A stretch of DNA of 64,000 bases. Source: Gordionus sp. m RMFG-2023 (lineage: Eukaryota > Nematomorpha > Gordioida > Chordodea > Parachordodidae). The notes beneath the pieces were generated by a model that did not search any database, was not told the origin of the DNA, and worked only from the letters and a program-made list of their open reading frames with translations. How positions within the stretch are numbered: the first letter of the stretch is position 1; each line of letters starts with the position of its first letter. The stretch lies in assembly GCF_954871325.1 (NCBI RefSeq), contig NC_088777.1, forward strand, positions 11,013,366-11,077,365. The letters run 5' to 3'. Below, in pieces: positions 11,495-24,659 of this stretch. Both the position numbers and the translations under genes were made by a program.

Positions 11495-12001
11495 GTGTAC
11501 CTATCTTAATGTTTCCAGTTTTAGGTGAAAGGGGGAATCTTTAACTAGAGAAGACGGGATAAAGCATTATTTAAGCGTGACTAATCAAATTCCAAGATTT
11601 ATAACTGACCGGCTTTCTTTACCTTACTTTCTCTGCCAACTCTAGGATCTTTAGTAAAATGAAATATGGGTAAATATTAGATTGCAATTTTTAACATTTT
11701 TAATAATGTAGACAACCGGCAGCTGAAGTCTACGTGCTCTAATTTTTTTATCTGTTAGTGTTACAAAATTGCAGTATTTTTTGTCTTTTTATTTTTTATG
11801 TACCAATAAATTTCATTCCTCTTTATTTATCTATATCTTTTTTAAATGATACCTATCCTTATATATGATTGTTGCCTTTGTTTATTCGTCATTAAATATT
11901 GTTTATTTATTTATAATTTTTTAAAATGATTTTGATTATAAATTTAATGATTTCTCCTGTTTATTTTATTGTTACCTCTATTTTTTCTTAGTCAGTAGTC
12001 G

Positions 12002-12901
12002 ATGATTAAGCATAATCAAAGAGTTTTTTCAAAGAATTATAATAATACTCATAAAAATTGGGATAACGTAAAAACTGTATTGATATTCAACATAAATAAT
12101 GTTAGTCTCTCCCGAACCCACAAATTGATATTACTGAGTGGGGCTCTGGTTTTTCTATATCTATTTGTTATTGCATCAGTGGCGATAGGAAGATTTTTGA
12201 GTTTAGAACCAACTGAAAGATTGATGTTATTTTTGATCCTTGTAAATGGCAGGGCATCAGATAAAAGGCTTAAAGGGATTGAACAAAAAAATAAAAACGA
12301 AATCAAAACCTATTGGTTAAAAAATTTACCTAAGAAGTTTCAAGAGAAGTGGAAAATTTTAACAGCATCATCAGAAAATGGCGATAGTCTAAATGATCAC
12401 TTTATAATAAAGGATGACTTATCACAACCAGATAATATCCAACCTGAGGAATATGTACAAGAAGAAATCTCTGATGAATGGAGCAGTGAGGTGAAGATAT
12501 TAACCAAGCATAATCGTACTAAACGTAGAAGGAAACGTTTATCAAAATATATTGATGTAAATAAACTCGCTAGCCTGTTATTAAATCTTAAATCCCATAC
12601 AATCGGATTAATTTATAATACGACGTCTAGTTCTTCTGTTATGGGGAAACCCCAAATCCCACCTAATCATAGGAGTAATAAAGATGCTATATCCATTAAA
12701 ATTTCCGGAAATAATAAAACCGAAATAAGGGAAGTAGATAATAGTCTCAATTATGAAATTGTCAAAAAACCCATGAGTGCTGCTGAAAAGAGTAAAGATA
12801 TTTCGGATACCAGCAAGATGATAGATTTAAAAAAAACCCTGTGTCAATTAAAGGTTCTCCTCGATGACAGTAATATAATATATTATATTAAATACTCATG
12901 A
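12002..12901 (+). CDS. Hypothetical single-pass membrane protein, 299 codons
   Basis: A 299-codon frame, far longer than chance in such A+T-rich DNA. It starts at an ATG just after a strong pyrimidine tract and AG (11966-11998), so it may be an internal or second exon. Residues ~42-66 form one hydrophobic segment (LILLSGALVFLYLFVIASVA); the rest is hydrophilic, with an acidic patch (~140-160) and a basic cluster RTKRRRKRLSK (~173). A donor-like A|GTAATA near 12870 could end the exon before the stop. The part coding the hydrophobic segment (12067-12250) begins GTAAAA and ends in AG, so it might instead be a retained intron. No family recognised. Confidence 0.5.
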   Translation: MIKHNQRVFSKNYNNTHKNWDNVKTVLIFNINNVSLSRTHKLILLSGALVFLYLFVIASVAIGRFLSLEPTERLMLFLILVNGRASDKRLKGIEQKNKNEIKTYWLKNLPKKFQEKWKILTASSENGDSLNDHFIIKDDLSQPDNIQPEEYVQEEISDEWSSEVKILTKHNRTKRRRKRLSKYIDVNKLASLLLNLKSHTIGLIYNTTSSSSVMGKPQIPPNHRSNKDAISIKISGNNKTEIREVDNSLNYEIVKKPMSAAEKSKDISDTSKMIDLKKTLCQLKVLLDDSNIIYYIKYS

Positions 12902-14511
12902 GTGGTGATATTTGAAATTTTTGAATGGTTTTACTTAAACATAAAAATACTCTATTACTATAAAAAATCGTCAAAATTTGATGACAAATATAAAAATTTA
13001 GAGATTGGAGAATGTCTTCGTAAAATTGTAAAAATTGATAATCTAATAAATTTACATTTTTATATAAAAACGGCAATCCTAGATTTTTGATCAAAATAAA
13101 TTAGCAACTAATTTATAATTAATATAATATTGATTCTTGTTTGAGAACTTTGAGCAATCCTGAAAAGTATCAAATTAGGTTAAGATCATTGTTTATATAA
13201 TAATTGATATTGAACAAAAGAATATTAATTTGCTAATAAAATCAGGCCCCTAGGCCATGAGAAAAAAAAAATTTTCTACTCCCAAACTTGGCCCCTCGTT
13301 AATTTTGATCTCCTTAAAATATTGGTTATTTAATTTTAATTTGCATTAACCATTAAATGAATAACAAAATTTTAAGAAAAATTGACATATTAATTGGTAA
13401 ATCAAGAAAAATAATTAAAATTATTAGATATAAAATGTTTAAAAAAATTGAAAGAGATGAATATTTCTACATGAGAGAATACTTTTCTAAAATATCTATT
13501 TTCTAGTGAAGTTTAAGATATTAAAAATGGCCAACTACTACCTGCCTATGACGTGACTATACTTAAATATTAGTTATGGATCAATATATAACTGGTCTAG
13601 AATTGGAATACTCCCCTTGATATTTTTAAAATTTTTTGAGAAGTTGGATAATAACTTATTTATTTCCAATATATGTAAAAATAAAAACTAGATAAAAAAT
13701 TATTAATTTTTGCCGAAGTTATAGATCTGCCAATTTCGCACTATTTGCAAATATCTGACTAATCTGAATAAATAAAACATTATCCTAAAAGTATAGGTTG
13801 TTTGAAATAATTAATACATATTTTATAAAAACTATTTTATTTGGAAAATTAAATTTGAAAAATAAATTTTTTGTCCCAACTATGAAATACTGTGGATAGT
13901 TAGGGCACACATATGTGATAGTTGGTCCACTCATAAAATAAAGGTTTAATAAATAAATAAATATAAGATCGGTATTTCAGTGAGAGAGACTATGACACAT
14001 TTGATTTTATTGATAATATTGTAATACATAACAAATAGTAATGATGGAGCGCTTAAAAAAAATATTTAATTATATAAATAATCTTACCTTTAAATATGAT
14101 AAATTTATGACTGATGTTTTCGGGTATAAATTTAGGCTTTACCATAATCTACTGTATAAAAGTTGTTCTTTCTCCTTTATATTGTAATTTGGCATAACTA
14201 ATAAATGGTAAAATGAACTAAAATATACTATGACCATCCAAGACCGAAGCCACTAACTTTTTAAATAGCATTTAGGATCATATTATTTCCTATTTATTGA
14301 TTTTGAAAATTTGTCAAATTAAAAAATAGGGTGTCTTTAAATTTATTTATTAAGATTTTAAAAGTTTAATTTATAAATATAAAATGATTGTTTTCGATTA
14401 TTTTTCATTGCTTTTGGTAACTAAAACACATTATCTTCTGTAAATATAAAATATTAATACTAATTATTTTTCAAATATTTTTTACCCAATCTTGTATGAC
14501 TATCTATGTTA
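12902..14511. other. Spacer, no gene supported
   Basis: A+T-rich, with short opposed ORFs at 12888-13094 that shadow one another and have no splice or family support. Confidence 0.35.
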
Positions 14512-14570
14512 GGTTAAAATTTCCAATCTTAATAACGCAAATTATGAATGGACTGACCTAACTTTCCCCG
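14512..14570 (+). CDS. Candidate upstream exon of the Toll-like LRR gene
   Basis: Between an acceptor (TATGTTAG, 14504-14511) and a donor (CCCCG|GTACAC, 14571) a 59-base frame reads LKFSNLNNANYEWTDLTFP. It leaves one base (G), exactly the phase needed by the big LRR exon at 15721, which begins with two bases GT. YEWTDLTF also resembles LEWRDLSYR in that exon. There is no signal peptide in it, so at least one more exon would be needed upstream. Confidence 0.35.
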
Positions 14571-15720
14571 GTACACCGGTATCCCCTACTCTTATTATAG
14601 CCCATCGACTTCTAGGGGTTACGCCAATAAACGAAAAGGACTAAAGGAAATGGGTGAGATTTATATTAATATTAAAGATGATTTGAAAAGAGCAATGATT
14701 AATCATTCTAATAAATGCATATTAAAAAATTATTCCTGAGGCTTTTTGAAGCTTAGCTGAAGAAGAGGAATCTTTCTATAGTAAACTTATTGTTCGGACT
14801 CCAGTAAGAGAAGGACAAAAGATTTTTTTAATTTATAAAAAATATTCATATTTATATTTTTTTGAAGTGGAGAGTGTTAAAGTTCGAGTTTGAATAATTT
14901 TTTTACAAACACTTGACAATAATAAACATATTAATTATTTCTTTAAAAATTTATACTAAAATACTGAAACTTATTTAGCTCCTAGAAAAGGTGGAAATAC
15001 TAAAAAAGTTATTTCTCATGGAGAAAATTTTTTATCTTTGATCACCACATAAACACCCAAGAGTCTATTTACCTAACAAGCAAAAAGATGATTCTTCAAA
15101 GGTGTACTTTATTCTAGACCGACGATATATTAAATATTAAAATAATATATAAAAATTTAAATATGAGGAAGATTTTTTATAAAAAGAACAAATTTTTAAG
15201 AAGAGGTCTTATATTTTATTTAAAATACTAATTTTCCTAGTAGAGTTTAACTGAGCTCTCAGGCACAGGGAGATACTCAGACAGACACCTTACATTATAA
15301 TTACCTATTATTGCTTATAATATTTGAGCATAGTAATTTATTCAATATTTTTATTTTTGAAGTTGAAATTCCAATTTTTTAGAGAGTCAATGAAAGATAG
15401 ATGAAAACAAAATTTAATTTTAATGAAATATGAAAAAAAAATAACCCAAAATTTATTTTACTCATATATATTAAAATTTAATAATTAAATATATCGTATT
15501 ATAGGATAATTAATACTTAGTATATTTAATTTTACAATTCAATAAAAATGGCAAAATATTTTTGAGTGACTAACTATCTGGTTTATTTAAAAAAAACATT
15601 GACATAGTTGCCCCCACTTCCCGAATCAGAAATCCCTGTCTAAAAGCCTGATCAAATATTTAAACTATTTGTATAATTTAGAAACATATTGTAATGCCAC
15701 ATTTAACAATTAAAAAATAG

Positions 15721-18700
15721 GTAAAGCTCCTTACAATGCTATATATTGCTCGAATGGCAAATGGGATAATCATTATACACCAGAAAATTTCCCCAACAAT
15801 ATAACAGCCGTAATTTTCGCCAATATCTCCAATTTAACTACTCAAGATTATTCATTTTCCAAATATTGTCGAACCATTACGAATGTAAGTCATATAGATA
15901 TAAATTTGGAATGGAGAGACCTGTCTTACAGACCTTTTATGTGTGAAAACATAAATGAAACGGCACTTAAACATGTTTCAAGTTTAAGATTGATGTGTGC
16001 AAAGCTTATTGAACAAAATCATTTAATGAAATTTCCACATCTTGAAACTTTAACATTTAATAATGGGAATCCTTCTAGTTTAAAATATGGCGAGCTAAAT
16101 TATTGTCGTAAATTAACCCATATTGATTACTCGCAAAATACAATCGCTATTATATATGCGAGTGCCTTTAATCACATGGAATCTTTGGAAACTTTAAACT
16201 TGAGTAATAATAGAATAAGAACCATCTACAGCTCGGCGTTTAAAGAATTACCCAAATTATGGTCAATTGATTTGCGTTTCAACCGTTTGACTTATTTATT
16301 CCCTGGTACCTTTACCAGATTAGAAAGTTTAAAGAAATTGATCCTCGATAGAAATTATTTTGTTCAACTTGATTTTACGGTTGTGCCCCGAGATTTGAGT
16401 GCTACTCTCGAAGCTTTGAGTTTTTTTGGCAATGATATATTAACAGCACCGGCCTTGGTTTATTTAAACAAATTAAACTTGTTAGATATAAGAAACAAAC
16501 TTATAAAAACGGATTTAATTTTACCCTGTAATATTGATAACCTGAAATCTAATATGACAATCAAAAGCAATCTTCCTTTATGTGGATGCGGGATAAGTCC
16601 ATTAAAGGTATGGTATAAATCTAAACTTGATAGCATTTACCTAAAATGTTCCGATTCTAGGAATCATTCTATTTTTATTCAAGAACTTGAAAATGATAAA
16701 TGTCATTGCAATCATCCAATCAATATGACTTTGACAGAATTTTCAAAATTCTGCAAATTTATAGGAAACAACAAGATAATGAGTATCAACCAAATTATAA
16801 AATTGCAAAACGTTTCCTCTATAGCCAATTATTCTTTATTTTGCGCCAACTTAGATTATCCTACCATGGAAAAATATTTGGCTTTACACGTGTATGATAA
16901 ATGGATCAATCGTTCAAATCGAGTTCTTAGAGCCTTCAGTTTTTATAATATTTATTTATCCTCCAATGAATATCTGATACAAAACATATTTCCGATCAAT
17001 ATATCCAATAAATCAAATTTTTATTATCCAAAGTCTATAAAGTTTGTTAATTGTGACTTAAGCGATACCACCAAGGTATCTTATCCTTTTTTTGGGAAAT
17101 TATTACATTTGGATTTAAGTTATAACGTGATAAAAGTTCTACAATCTAGAAGCTTCTCGGCTCTACCTTATTTATTGACTTTAAATTTGTCCAGCAATCA
17201 AATTCAAAATTTAAGGAATTGGGATTTTTCGAATATAACAGCTTTGAGCCGTTTATATTTACACGCAAATATGATTGTTTCTATACAAGCAAACACTTTC
17301 GTTTCCTTAACAAACTTAATAGAATTAACGCTTCATAGTAATAGGCTAAAAACTATTGATGACACAGATTTGCCAATTTCCATAAAAATTTTATACCTGC
17401 ATGACAATTTTTTAACTTCCGTTTCACAAAAGTTTTTAAGTCGAGATTTCAATATATTAACTTTTTCTGGGAATCCTATAAAATGTAATTGCTATTACAA
17501 AGAGTATAAACAATACACCTTTAGTACAAACTACGCAAAAATTGATTTTGAAAATTTTTTAACGGAAGAAAGTTCATACAATAGCTTAGAGATTAATGAG
17601 TTGATAAAGGAAACGGTTTGTATTTTAGATTCCATTCAGTTCCTGTTATTGCATTGGAATTGTATAGAAGTACATAATGATGATGAATATTTATCCTCAA
17701 CGAATGCTACCGATATAAATATGGGGACTATTATTACCTCCTTAAGTCCTGAGGACAGTTCTATGCTGGCTCGCAAAGCGGAATTAAAAAAACGCAAGCG
17801 ATTAATAACCGTTATCCTACCGGTTTTGATTATTTTATTATTTATATTTATAATACTCATTTTCGCAATTGTGTGGTCAGTGAGAAATAGATCAGCGCTC
17901 AAACAGAGGCAATCACTTATTGCAGAAGTTAAGAGAGCATCCGAAGAAGAAAAGAAACAAGCTGGTGCGAAACCACTTTATGATGCTTATAAAAGAGGAG
18001 GGTCCAAGGTATTTAAATAATCAATGATAACTCTTAGAAAAATGTATGCATTCATTTAGAGAGATTCTGTTTATTAATTAATCCATTAGGTATTCTTTTT
18101 TTTTAAATTAATTACGTGGTCGTCACAAATTTTCCCATAAATTATGAATCTAATTATGTTTTTAAAAAAAATTTTGGTGATTATATTCACAATTTGTAAT
18201 GATTTTACATCATAAACTTTTGATTTGGGCATTAATTTTTTATATTAAAAAAAATTTTGTTAATAAATAAATTCGGATCATTAAAAGTTTCATACTTTAA
18301 AGAAGAGTTACTCAAAAAAAAATGATCTCGGAAGATTTTTTAAAGTGAAGATTTTTTTTGAGAATGCTCAAACAAAGAATTATGATTAAATTTTACGTAA
18401 AAGTCTAAATTTCTTTGTATAAAATCATTTATAAATAAATAGTTTAATGATTTTTACACAATAATATCGTTCATAATGAAATCACAAATTTTTGAAAAAT
18501 TATTTCTGATCTTTGAAAAAAAATCTTCAATTTTGTTGATCTTCAAAGATTTTTGCAAAAAAATTAGTGAGAAAAAAAAATTATAATGCTCATTATAAGA
18601 TTTCTGTTAAACCTTGCTTAGAATAGCGGATTTAACCTGACTATCCCATCTATAATATATTATTACACAATAAAGGATTCAATTTAAAATTTAATGAAGT

Positions 18701-20464
18701 TGAAAATTTGTTTGAGCACAAATTATAAAACTTAGATGTCTTCATCGAGTTTATAATGCTTAATTAGTGCTCAATTAATCAGTTTGGCAGTATAATCAAA
18801 AGTAAAATTAGTTGATATAATTGTAAAGTTCGATTATCCTTTTGTTATATTCTCCTGAGATCTATTCCAAAACCATATGCATAGTTAAAACTTCATTTTG
18901 AATTTGGGGTGGTGTATAATTGTGCATTTTGGAATCTCATAATTTTATTTAATTCAGGATCCTTTGTATGGTGTATGAAAACATTATAAATAGTCCAGAA
19001 GAATATTTTTTTAATCTTTTGCAGTCCGTAATCTTTATCGAACTTACCCCAAGAAAAGGTAGCTCTTGCATGCTAAAAAGTAGCATTAAATAAAATATTA
19101 ATTTAAGATAATGATCGGTTAATTTGTTGACCAGAATGGTTGTTATCTCAGTGTCCTTATTAAGATTTTTACCATGCCGTATTTTTATTGAATTTAAATG
19201 AGCTCATAGACAAAGTAATCTATTTTAAGAAATTAAATATAAATGGTAAAATGTATTTTTGTACATAAAAAATAATCAATTTATAATGCAATCGATTAAC
19301 AAAAATAATATAATATAATATTCATAATATTATCCTAAAAGTCAAACATATTATATAATATTACTACATGCATAGCTTAAGAAACAAAAAACTCCCAAAA
19401 AAATATATTACATGCAATTACAAAACAAAATTTAATAATGATATAGAAGGAGGGGGTAGGAGGGGGGGGGGTGGATATTGATATTATTTATAATTTTAAT
19501 TTGTTAGTAAGGATAATTCCTATTTATTGAATATAATTAAACATTACATTACACAAGGGTGTCGGGTGAACTATTATTATAATTGTAATTAGTAATTAAA
19601 TTTTTTTATTAGAAATACAATTTTACATTACATTACGTGGGGAGAGGGTTGAATATTTGACATAATTACTATATAACAGAATTTAGAATAATTAGGAGGA
19701 TCTTTAGGCTGTGCCCTGGTTCGACTTAAAAATAGAATTATAATAACTGTCAATATAAAATATATTTAAATCTATAATGACTTATTATATACCTCTTATT
19801 TGAATAATATGAGCAATCACTTTATATCTTCACATAATAATACTAACTCTCCCTATGATAGTACCTTTGTTTCAATTTTTATTTATTTTTCTTCAAAAAT
19901 TATTCATAATCTGCAAATTTTTTGCTACGGAGTAGGATTATACCCCTCCCTCCTCCGGCTTCTTATATGTTTTATTCTTTTGAGTTTATCTAATAACATT
20001 TATTGTCTAGTCCCCTTTTATATAATATTTATTGACTACTTCGTTTCATCTAGTTTAATATCATTTTGCACTATTCGAATTAGTACTGATTAATTTAAAA
20101 ATGACAATTTTTTAAAAATAACTAAATCGTTGTTACTTATAAATATTACAAGTATCCAATGAATGACGAATTATACTACCCAGTAGAATCCGCTCTTTAT
20201 ACAAGTAAGGAATGTGAAGGCGGTGTGTATAGTTCGAATACAGACCCATCAACAGATAAAAGATCGTCCACGAGTAAAAATTTGATTTATTTACATTTCG
20301 ATGTTCAATGCGTATAATTCATTCATAATAATTTTAAAGAAACTGGAATTGAAAAAAGTTTGTCTCACGATGAGAATATCGATGATACTATTGACGATCT
20401 TGGCGATCCTAGCCAACCTTACTACCTGTCTAGACTTCTGGATCTTAAGGACAGGTTTGATTAA
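15721..20464 (+). CDS. Toll-like LRR transmembrane receptor lacking a TIR domain
   Basis: Three exons join in phase: 15721-18008, 20153-20273 and 20340-20464 (stop). The first opens after an acceptor at 15719-15720 and codes ~762 residues. It contains an N-terminal Cys-poor region, ~5 leucine-rich repeats (e.g. LETLNLSNNRIRTIYSSAF), a Cys cluster (LPLCGCGIS, ~16577, to CHCNH), a second block of ~5 repeats (LDLSYNVIKVLQSRSFSALP), a C-terminal cap (NPIKCNCYY ... NCIEV), then one membrane helix at ~17801-17875 (LPVLIILLFIFIILIFAIVW). Two LRR blocks separated by a Cys cluster is the layout of Toll ectodomains. The cytoplasmic tail (~120 residues) has no TIR domain. It is basic near the membrane, then rich in Tyr (YDAY, YYPVES, PYYLS) and acidic (DENIDDTIDDLGD). 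The signal-peptide exon is not identified. Likely a cell-surface adhesion or recognition receptor; ligand unknown. Confidence 0.85.
18009..20152 (+). other. Intron of the LRR receptor gene
   Basis: Begins GTATTT (18009) and ends ATTACAAG (20152). A+T-rich with a G-run near 19465. The ORF at 19800-20093 inside it is a hydrophobic low-complexity frame without splice support. No transposon recognised. Confidence 0.6.
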
Positions 20465-20589
20465 TTTATTAGAAAAGTTTTCCAACGAAAAGGATCCCAT
20501 TTTAAATATATACTAGTATTTAATTTCATTTCAATTATGCCAATTTTATCTTCATTTTCTATATTAATAAAAAAGATTTAATTATGCAG

Positions 20590-20657
20590 ACTTCATGGGA
20601 CAAGACGATGTACAAATAGAGAAATTCTTTTCGGACTCTAAAAATGAAAGGAAATAA
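20590..20657 (+). CDS. Candidate alternative last exon of the LRR receptor gene
   Basis: After an acceptor (TTAATTATGCAG, ends 20589) a short frame reads FMGQDDVQIEKFFSDSKN and stops at 20657. It starts with two bases (AC), so it joins exon 20153-20273 in phase, exactly as exon 20340-20464 does. This would swap the last ~40 residues of the tail for ~22 others. It could also be chance; transcript evidence would decide. Confidence 0.35.
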
Positions 20658-21754
20658 GATAAGCATATAATTTGTATAAAATTAGATTTAGGCAATCAAT
20701 ATGGCTTATCAACACAAGAAAGAATAAAGGTGCGAATTCGGAGATCAATATTAAAAAATTAACTGTAAATATTAATTATCGCTTGTTTGTAAATTCGTTC
20801 GATGATTCTAAAATAAAAAGGTCTATATCTCATTGTACTCAAAATATCTTTAGGTGAATATCTTTAGGTCTCCAAATATATCGATACATCATCCACCTTA
20901 TTTAGGAATTATATTCTTTATTATAAAATTTAGTTTAGAATGACTCATGTTTTGAACAAATATGAAATATTTCCCTACAATTTGGCCAGTGTTACAAAGT
21001 AAGCTAAGTAAATCTCGCCTATCAAGGGGAGAGTTAATTTTTTAGGCTTTACCTCGAGATGAAACTGATGTTTGAAAATTTTATGGAATGAAGCAATTAT
21101 AGAACATTAAATAGATTATTTGGATTATTAGAACTCAAACCATGACTCATATTCTAGAGTAATCCTGCACAAAAATATTAATCTTGATTAAATAATTATT
21201 TTGAGTAAAACTTTCAATAGTGTTAGGGTAAGAAGAAATTATTGAAAGTAGCTGAGATTACAAGCTGTGATGTTACGTAATATATCATGCTATTAATCGC
21301 CTTGTTTGATTAATTATGCTATCTTTTGTTTTCCATATAATATTAAAGCCAACAATTTTTAAAAATATTAAGGCTTCTAATTAGAAATTTTGTGGGAGTT
21401 AGTTTTAAAGGATTTAATTAAAGAAAAAATAAATAACGTATAGTTAATTATTCGTAATATAATATTTAAAAATTATATTTTTATAAAAGAATATTACAAT
21501 TTTAATATCTGGATTGAAACTTATATAATTACTATAAATATTTTTTTTTAATTTAAAAAATGTAGGGCTTTTAAATTATAGTATACCTATTTCATCAGTA
21601 ATTGAGTGAGGAAAATTTTTTTGAATTTAATGAAAGTGATATGCACTTGATATAATTAAATATGTGAGAAATTGACACTTTACTTTTTAACTGTTTTACT
21701 TTATATGTAATCAGGAATTAAAATTATTATTATAATAAATAATGTATATAGGTG
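20658..21754. other. Spacer after the LRR gene
   Basis: A+T-rich with no recognised gene. The ORF 20672-20857 has no splice or family support. Confidence 0.35.
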
Positions 21755-23700
21755 GTGAGTTCTAGAATAAGGACTGATCCTGAATCCCCTAGTGGTAATT
21801 AAAAATCATATCCAATTTAAACCATTTACTCAGGGCGATTTTTAAATTTAAGATCTAATTTTACTGGAAATGAATTCCTTCATGTATAGAATACCAATCC
21901 TGTAAATTTCATACGATACTTTGAAATTTTAAAATATTTTTTTTAGAGCTAAGTCTTAATTTACAATATTTTATATAGATTTTTCTTATAAATTTTAAAG
22001 AATATATATGGCGATAGTCTGAAATTGATAGGATACAATTTTTGTAATGTTACAGAAGAGTAATTTTAAAATTAAATTTCTATTTTCAATAGGATACCTT
22101 ATATTGGATATAATTTGACTTATTTTATAGATATTTAAAATTTTTTATTTAAATAGAATAGAATAATTATAAAAAATTAATTTATGCTAAAAGTTTTATT
22201 TTTTACAAAAAGTTGCCAAAGATTCGTATTTGGATGAATGGGAAGAGTTTTGATACATTTCTAAACTTTTTCATGAGTTGGACTTTAACGGATCATAAGC
22301 ATCTAGCATTCTTTAGTTCCTTCTTGTATTTTGTAAAAATATCGAAACATAAAATATAAAAAGTATATCTAATGTAAATGCTGCTGAAAGGAATTGCAAA
22401 ATGTATATGAAAAATTTTACTCATCCCTCGATTGAATTCAGCAATTTTTCGAATTTATTTCCAGTATAAGAATTTCAGTAAACATTTATGTTTGAGGAAA
22501 TCATTTTTCTAATTTTTCATATACCTATTTCTCCACAAAATGTCGCACAGTATATTTCTAAAAATTTCGAGCATTCTTTCCCGTTGGGCATTTATAGTCC
22601 AAATTTTTGACGGGAGAGGAAGTATAGGTAATAGCCCTTTAACCAATCATTTGGCCAAATTTTTCATATTGACATACTTCATAATCAGTCATCGCAAAAT
22701 TGAGAATATATGGAAATATCTTTTTTATACATTATATTGAATACATTGTCATATTATTTATAAGATCGGTACAGAGTAATACTCAATCTAGACAAATAAA
22801 AATACCTAGGATAGATCGGATCTGACTGGATTGAACCGAACCCGGGCTAAGCCGATCCTTGCAAATCGATCTTCTGTCTTATCTCACCCTCCATTAACTT
22901 ATTATTTAAATTGAAAATATTTATAAGAATAAATTAACATATAAAAAAATATTAAATTGAATATTTATTTATGAAATTAAATGAATATATATAAAGATAT
23001 CTTGAGTTTTTATTTTAATTTTTTTTCTTCTTCTTAAAATGAAATTAAAATAGTGTTATCCTTATTACTCTAAAAAGTCACTCTGCTATACCTAAAAATC
23101 TTCCATATAATGGCTAAAGTTTAACCACCATTGGTAACATTAAGTTTTAATTTAATAATTTTTTTAATATTTTTGGTATTTAGTTTAATCTTTTATTTTG
23201 GTCTGGTCATAGTCGGCCATCATTACTTGTCGACAACTATTAAAGTTTGGGAAGGGGTTATTATGTGATATTTCAAACTCGGACCTCGAAGAATATGAAA
23301 ATAAATACTGAATGCCCAAAATATTAAAAAGTAGGACCATGGGCCAAATTTTTTTAAAATAAATTTAAATTTTTTAAACAGTTAAAGAAATCATCATTTA
23401 AAAGTTCGATATTTTTGATTTCCTAATTTTACTACATATTTTAATAGAACCCCTATGTGGACACTTATATGAGTCTCTGTTTTATAACTCAGATAACTTT
23501 GGGAAACTATTTTGGAAAATATAAATTATGACCTTTTCTCGGATCATTTTTGAGCACTTTCTATATAACTAAAAAGGTAAAATATTTATTTTGAGCTCAT
23601 TCATTACTTAAGTTATAATAAGGTTTTATTAACTGTTTTTTTAAATCTTGTAACATTCCTTGTTTGACATAAATATACATTTTTATCATAAGCAGAATTT
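21755..23700. repeat. Diverged segmental duplication, copy A
   Basis: Aligns along its length with 26140-26254 plus 28210-30360 (copy B), in the same orientation, with many substitutions and small gaps. Shared landmarks include GGAAATGAATTCC (21871), the folate-receptor-like exon (22525-22719), a GGATTGAACCGAA / GGATTAAACCGAT segment and CATTCCTTGTTTGAC (23655). Copy A lacks the hAT element found in copy B and so shows the empty site. Confidence 0.75.
22525..22719 (-). pseudogene. Decayed copy of folate-receptor-like exon 3
   Basis: The counterpart of exon 29172-29391. Recognisable remnants on the minus strand include KCPTGK and a degraded EVCQYEK; the frame is broken by stops and the copy is ~25 bases shorter. 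Both splice sites are still visible (AAAAAAG before it, G|GTATAT after it). It lies downstream of the live exon on the same strand, so it looks like a duplicated exon that lost function. Confidence 0.7.
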
Positions 23701-23734
23701 TGTTGGCTGGGAGGCCCCAAATGATTTGTCAGCT

Positions 23735-24010
23735 GCCTTTTCTATAGATATTTTAGCAAGCTTTCCTTCCGACAACCGTTTACTTCTACTCTAATTTGAA
23801 ATGGTTATTTTATAATTAACTTTGTAAATATCGAATTGCCTTGGATAAGGCTTCCATAAAACGAAATGATAAAAAATAAACTTAAATCAATTGTTAGAAA
23901 AAATTAAAATAATATGTCAACTGCCGTATTCTATAGATATTTTTAGCGCGATTTTATTTTGAAGATTCTACTTTTATCTCTAATTTGAAAAGGTTAATAA
24001 ATTTATAAAA
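23735..24010. repeat. Imperfect tandem duplication (~170-bp period)
   Basis: The segment with TTCTATAGATATTTTAGC (23738-) and CTCTAATTTGAAA (23790s) recurs as TTCTATAGATATTTTTAGC (~23927-) and CTCTAATTTGAAA (~23976). Diverged; no function seen. Confidence 0.4.
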
Positions 24011-24659
24011 TCTTTAATGATGTCAATTAAGAGTTCTCTTTTTTTCACAATGAATTAGTGGAAACTGGTCCAGACTGCAGTCCTTGGAAACTATTGGTTT
24101 CGATCAAAGACCGATAGGACCGGACCGTTGGTCAAGGCAACTTTAAAATAAAATTATCTTTTCCACAATTTTACGCTTGGAGCACTTCAATTATTAACGA
24201 GACCTTTGACATTTTTACTAGTATGATTTAATTTAGTGACCCGGGTTTTGTAAAAAATTTAAAGCGTTGCCTGGATTTTCTCTAAATTACATTATTTTTC
24301 GAGGTTCCGTGACTGCAAGTTTTGTATATTTGTGTAAAAGTTTAGTTGTCGTAATTGCAATGAAAGAACAATTTTGTAATTGGGTATTCACATAATCATA
24401 CTCTTTTTTTGAAAAAACTACTATGAAAACTATCTAATAAATATTCGTTATGACATATGAATCAGAAAATCTGATAATGACCATTTTTTTTCTCTTTTCT
24501 TATACCCATTACCAAAATATATTTCTATTAAAGTTAATCCTAATTATGATTATTGGGAATAAATTAAAGTTGTAAATAATGGCCGCAAGCAAAATTATTT
24601 AAAGTCAATTATTTTATCATTTTATATTATTTTTCTAAAAAAGGAAGTACAATATTCAA

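Noticed and set aside
12049-12306. Minus-strand ORF of 85 codons
   Set aside because: Lies opposite the 299-codon plus-strand ORF; most likely its shadow.
14640-15120. Protein-like fragments (e.g. APRKGGNTKKVISHGENF)
   Set aside because: Possibly an old transposase, but too broken and short to assign to a family or define ends.
17636-17902. Minus-strand ORF of 88 codons
   Set aside because: Antisense to the membrane and tail region of the LRR receptor exon.
20291-20516. ORFs on both strands over the last LRR exon
   Set aside because: Both are in other frames than the exon whose phase and splice sites fit the gene.
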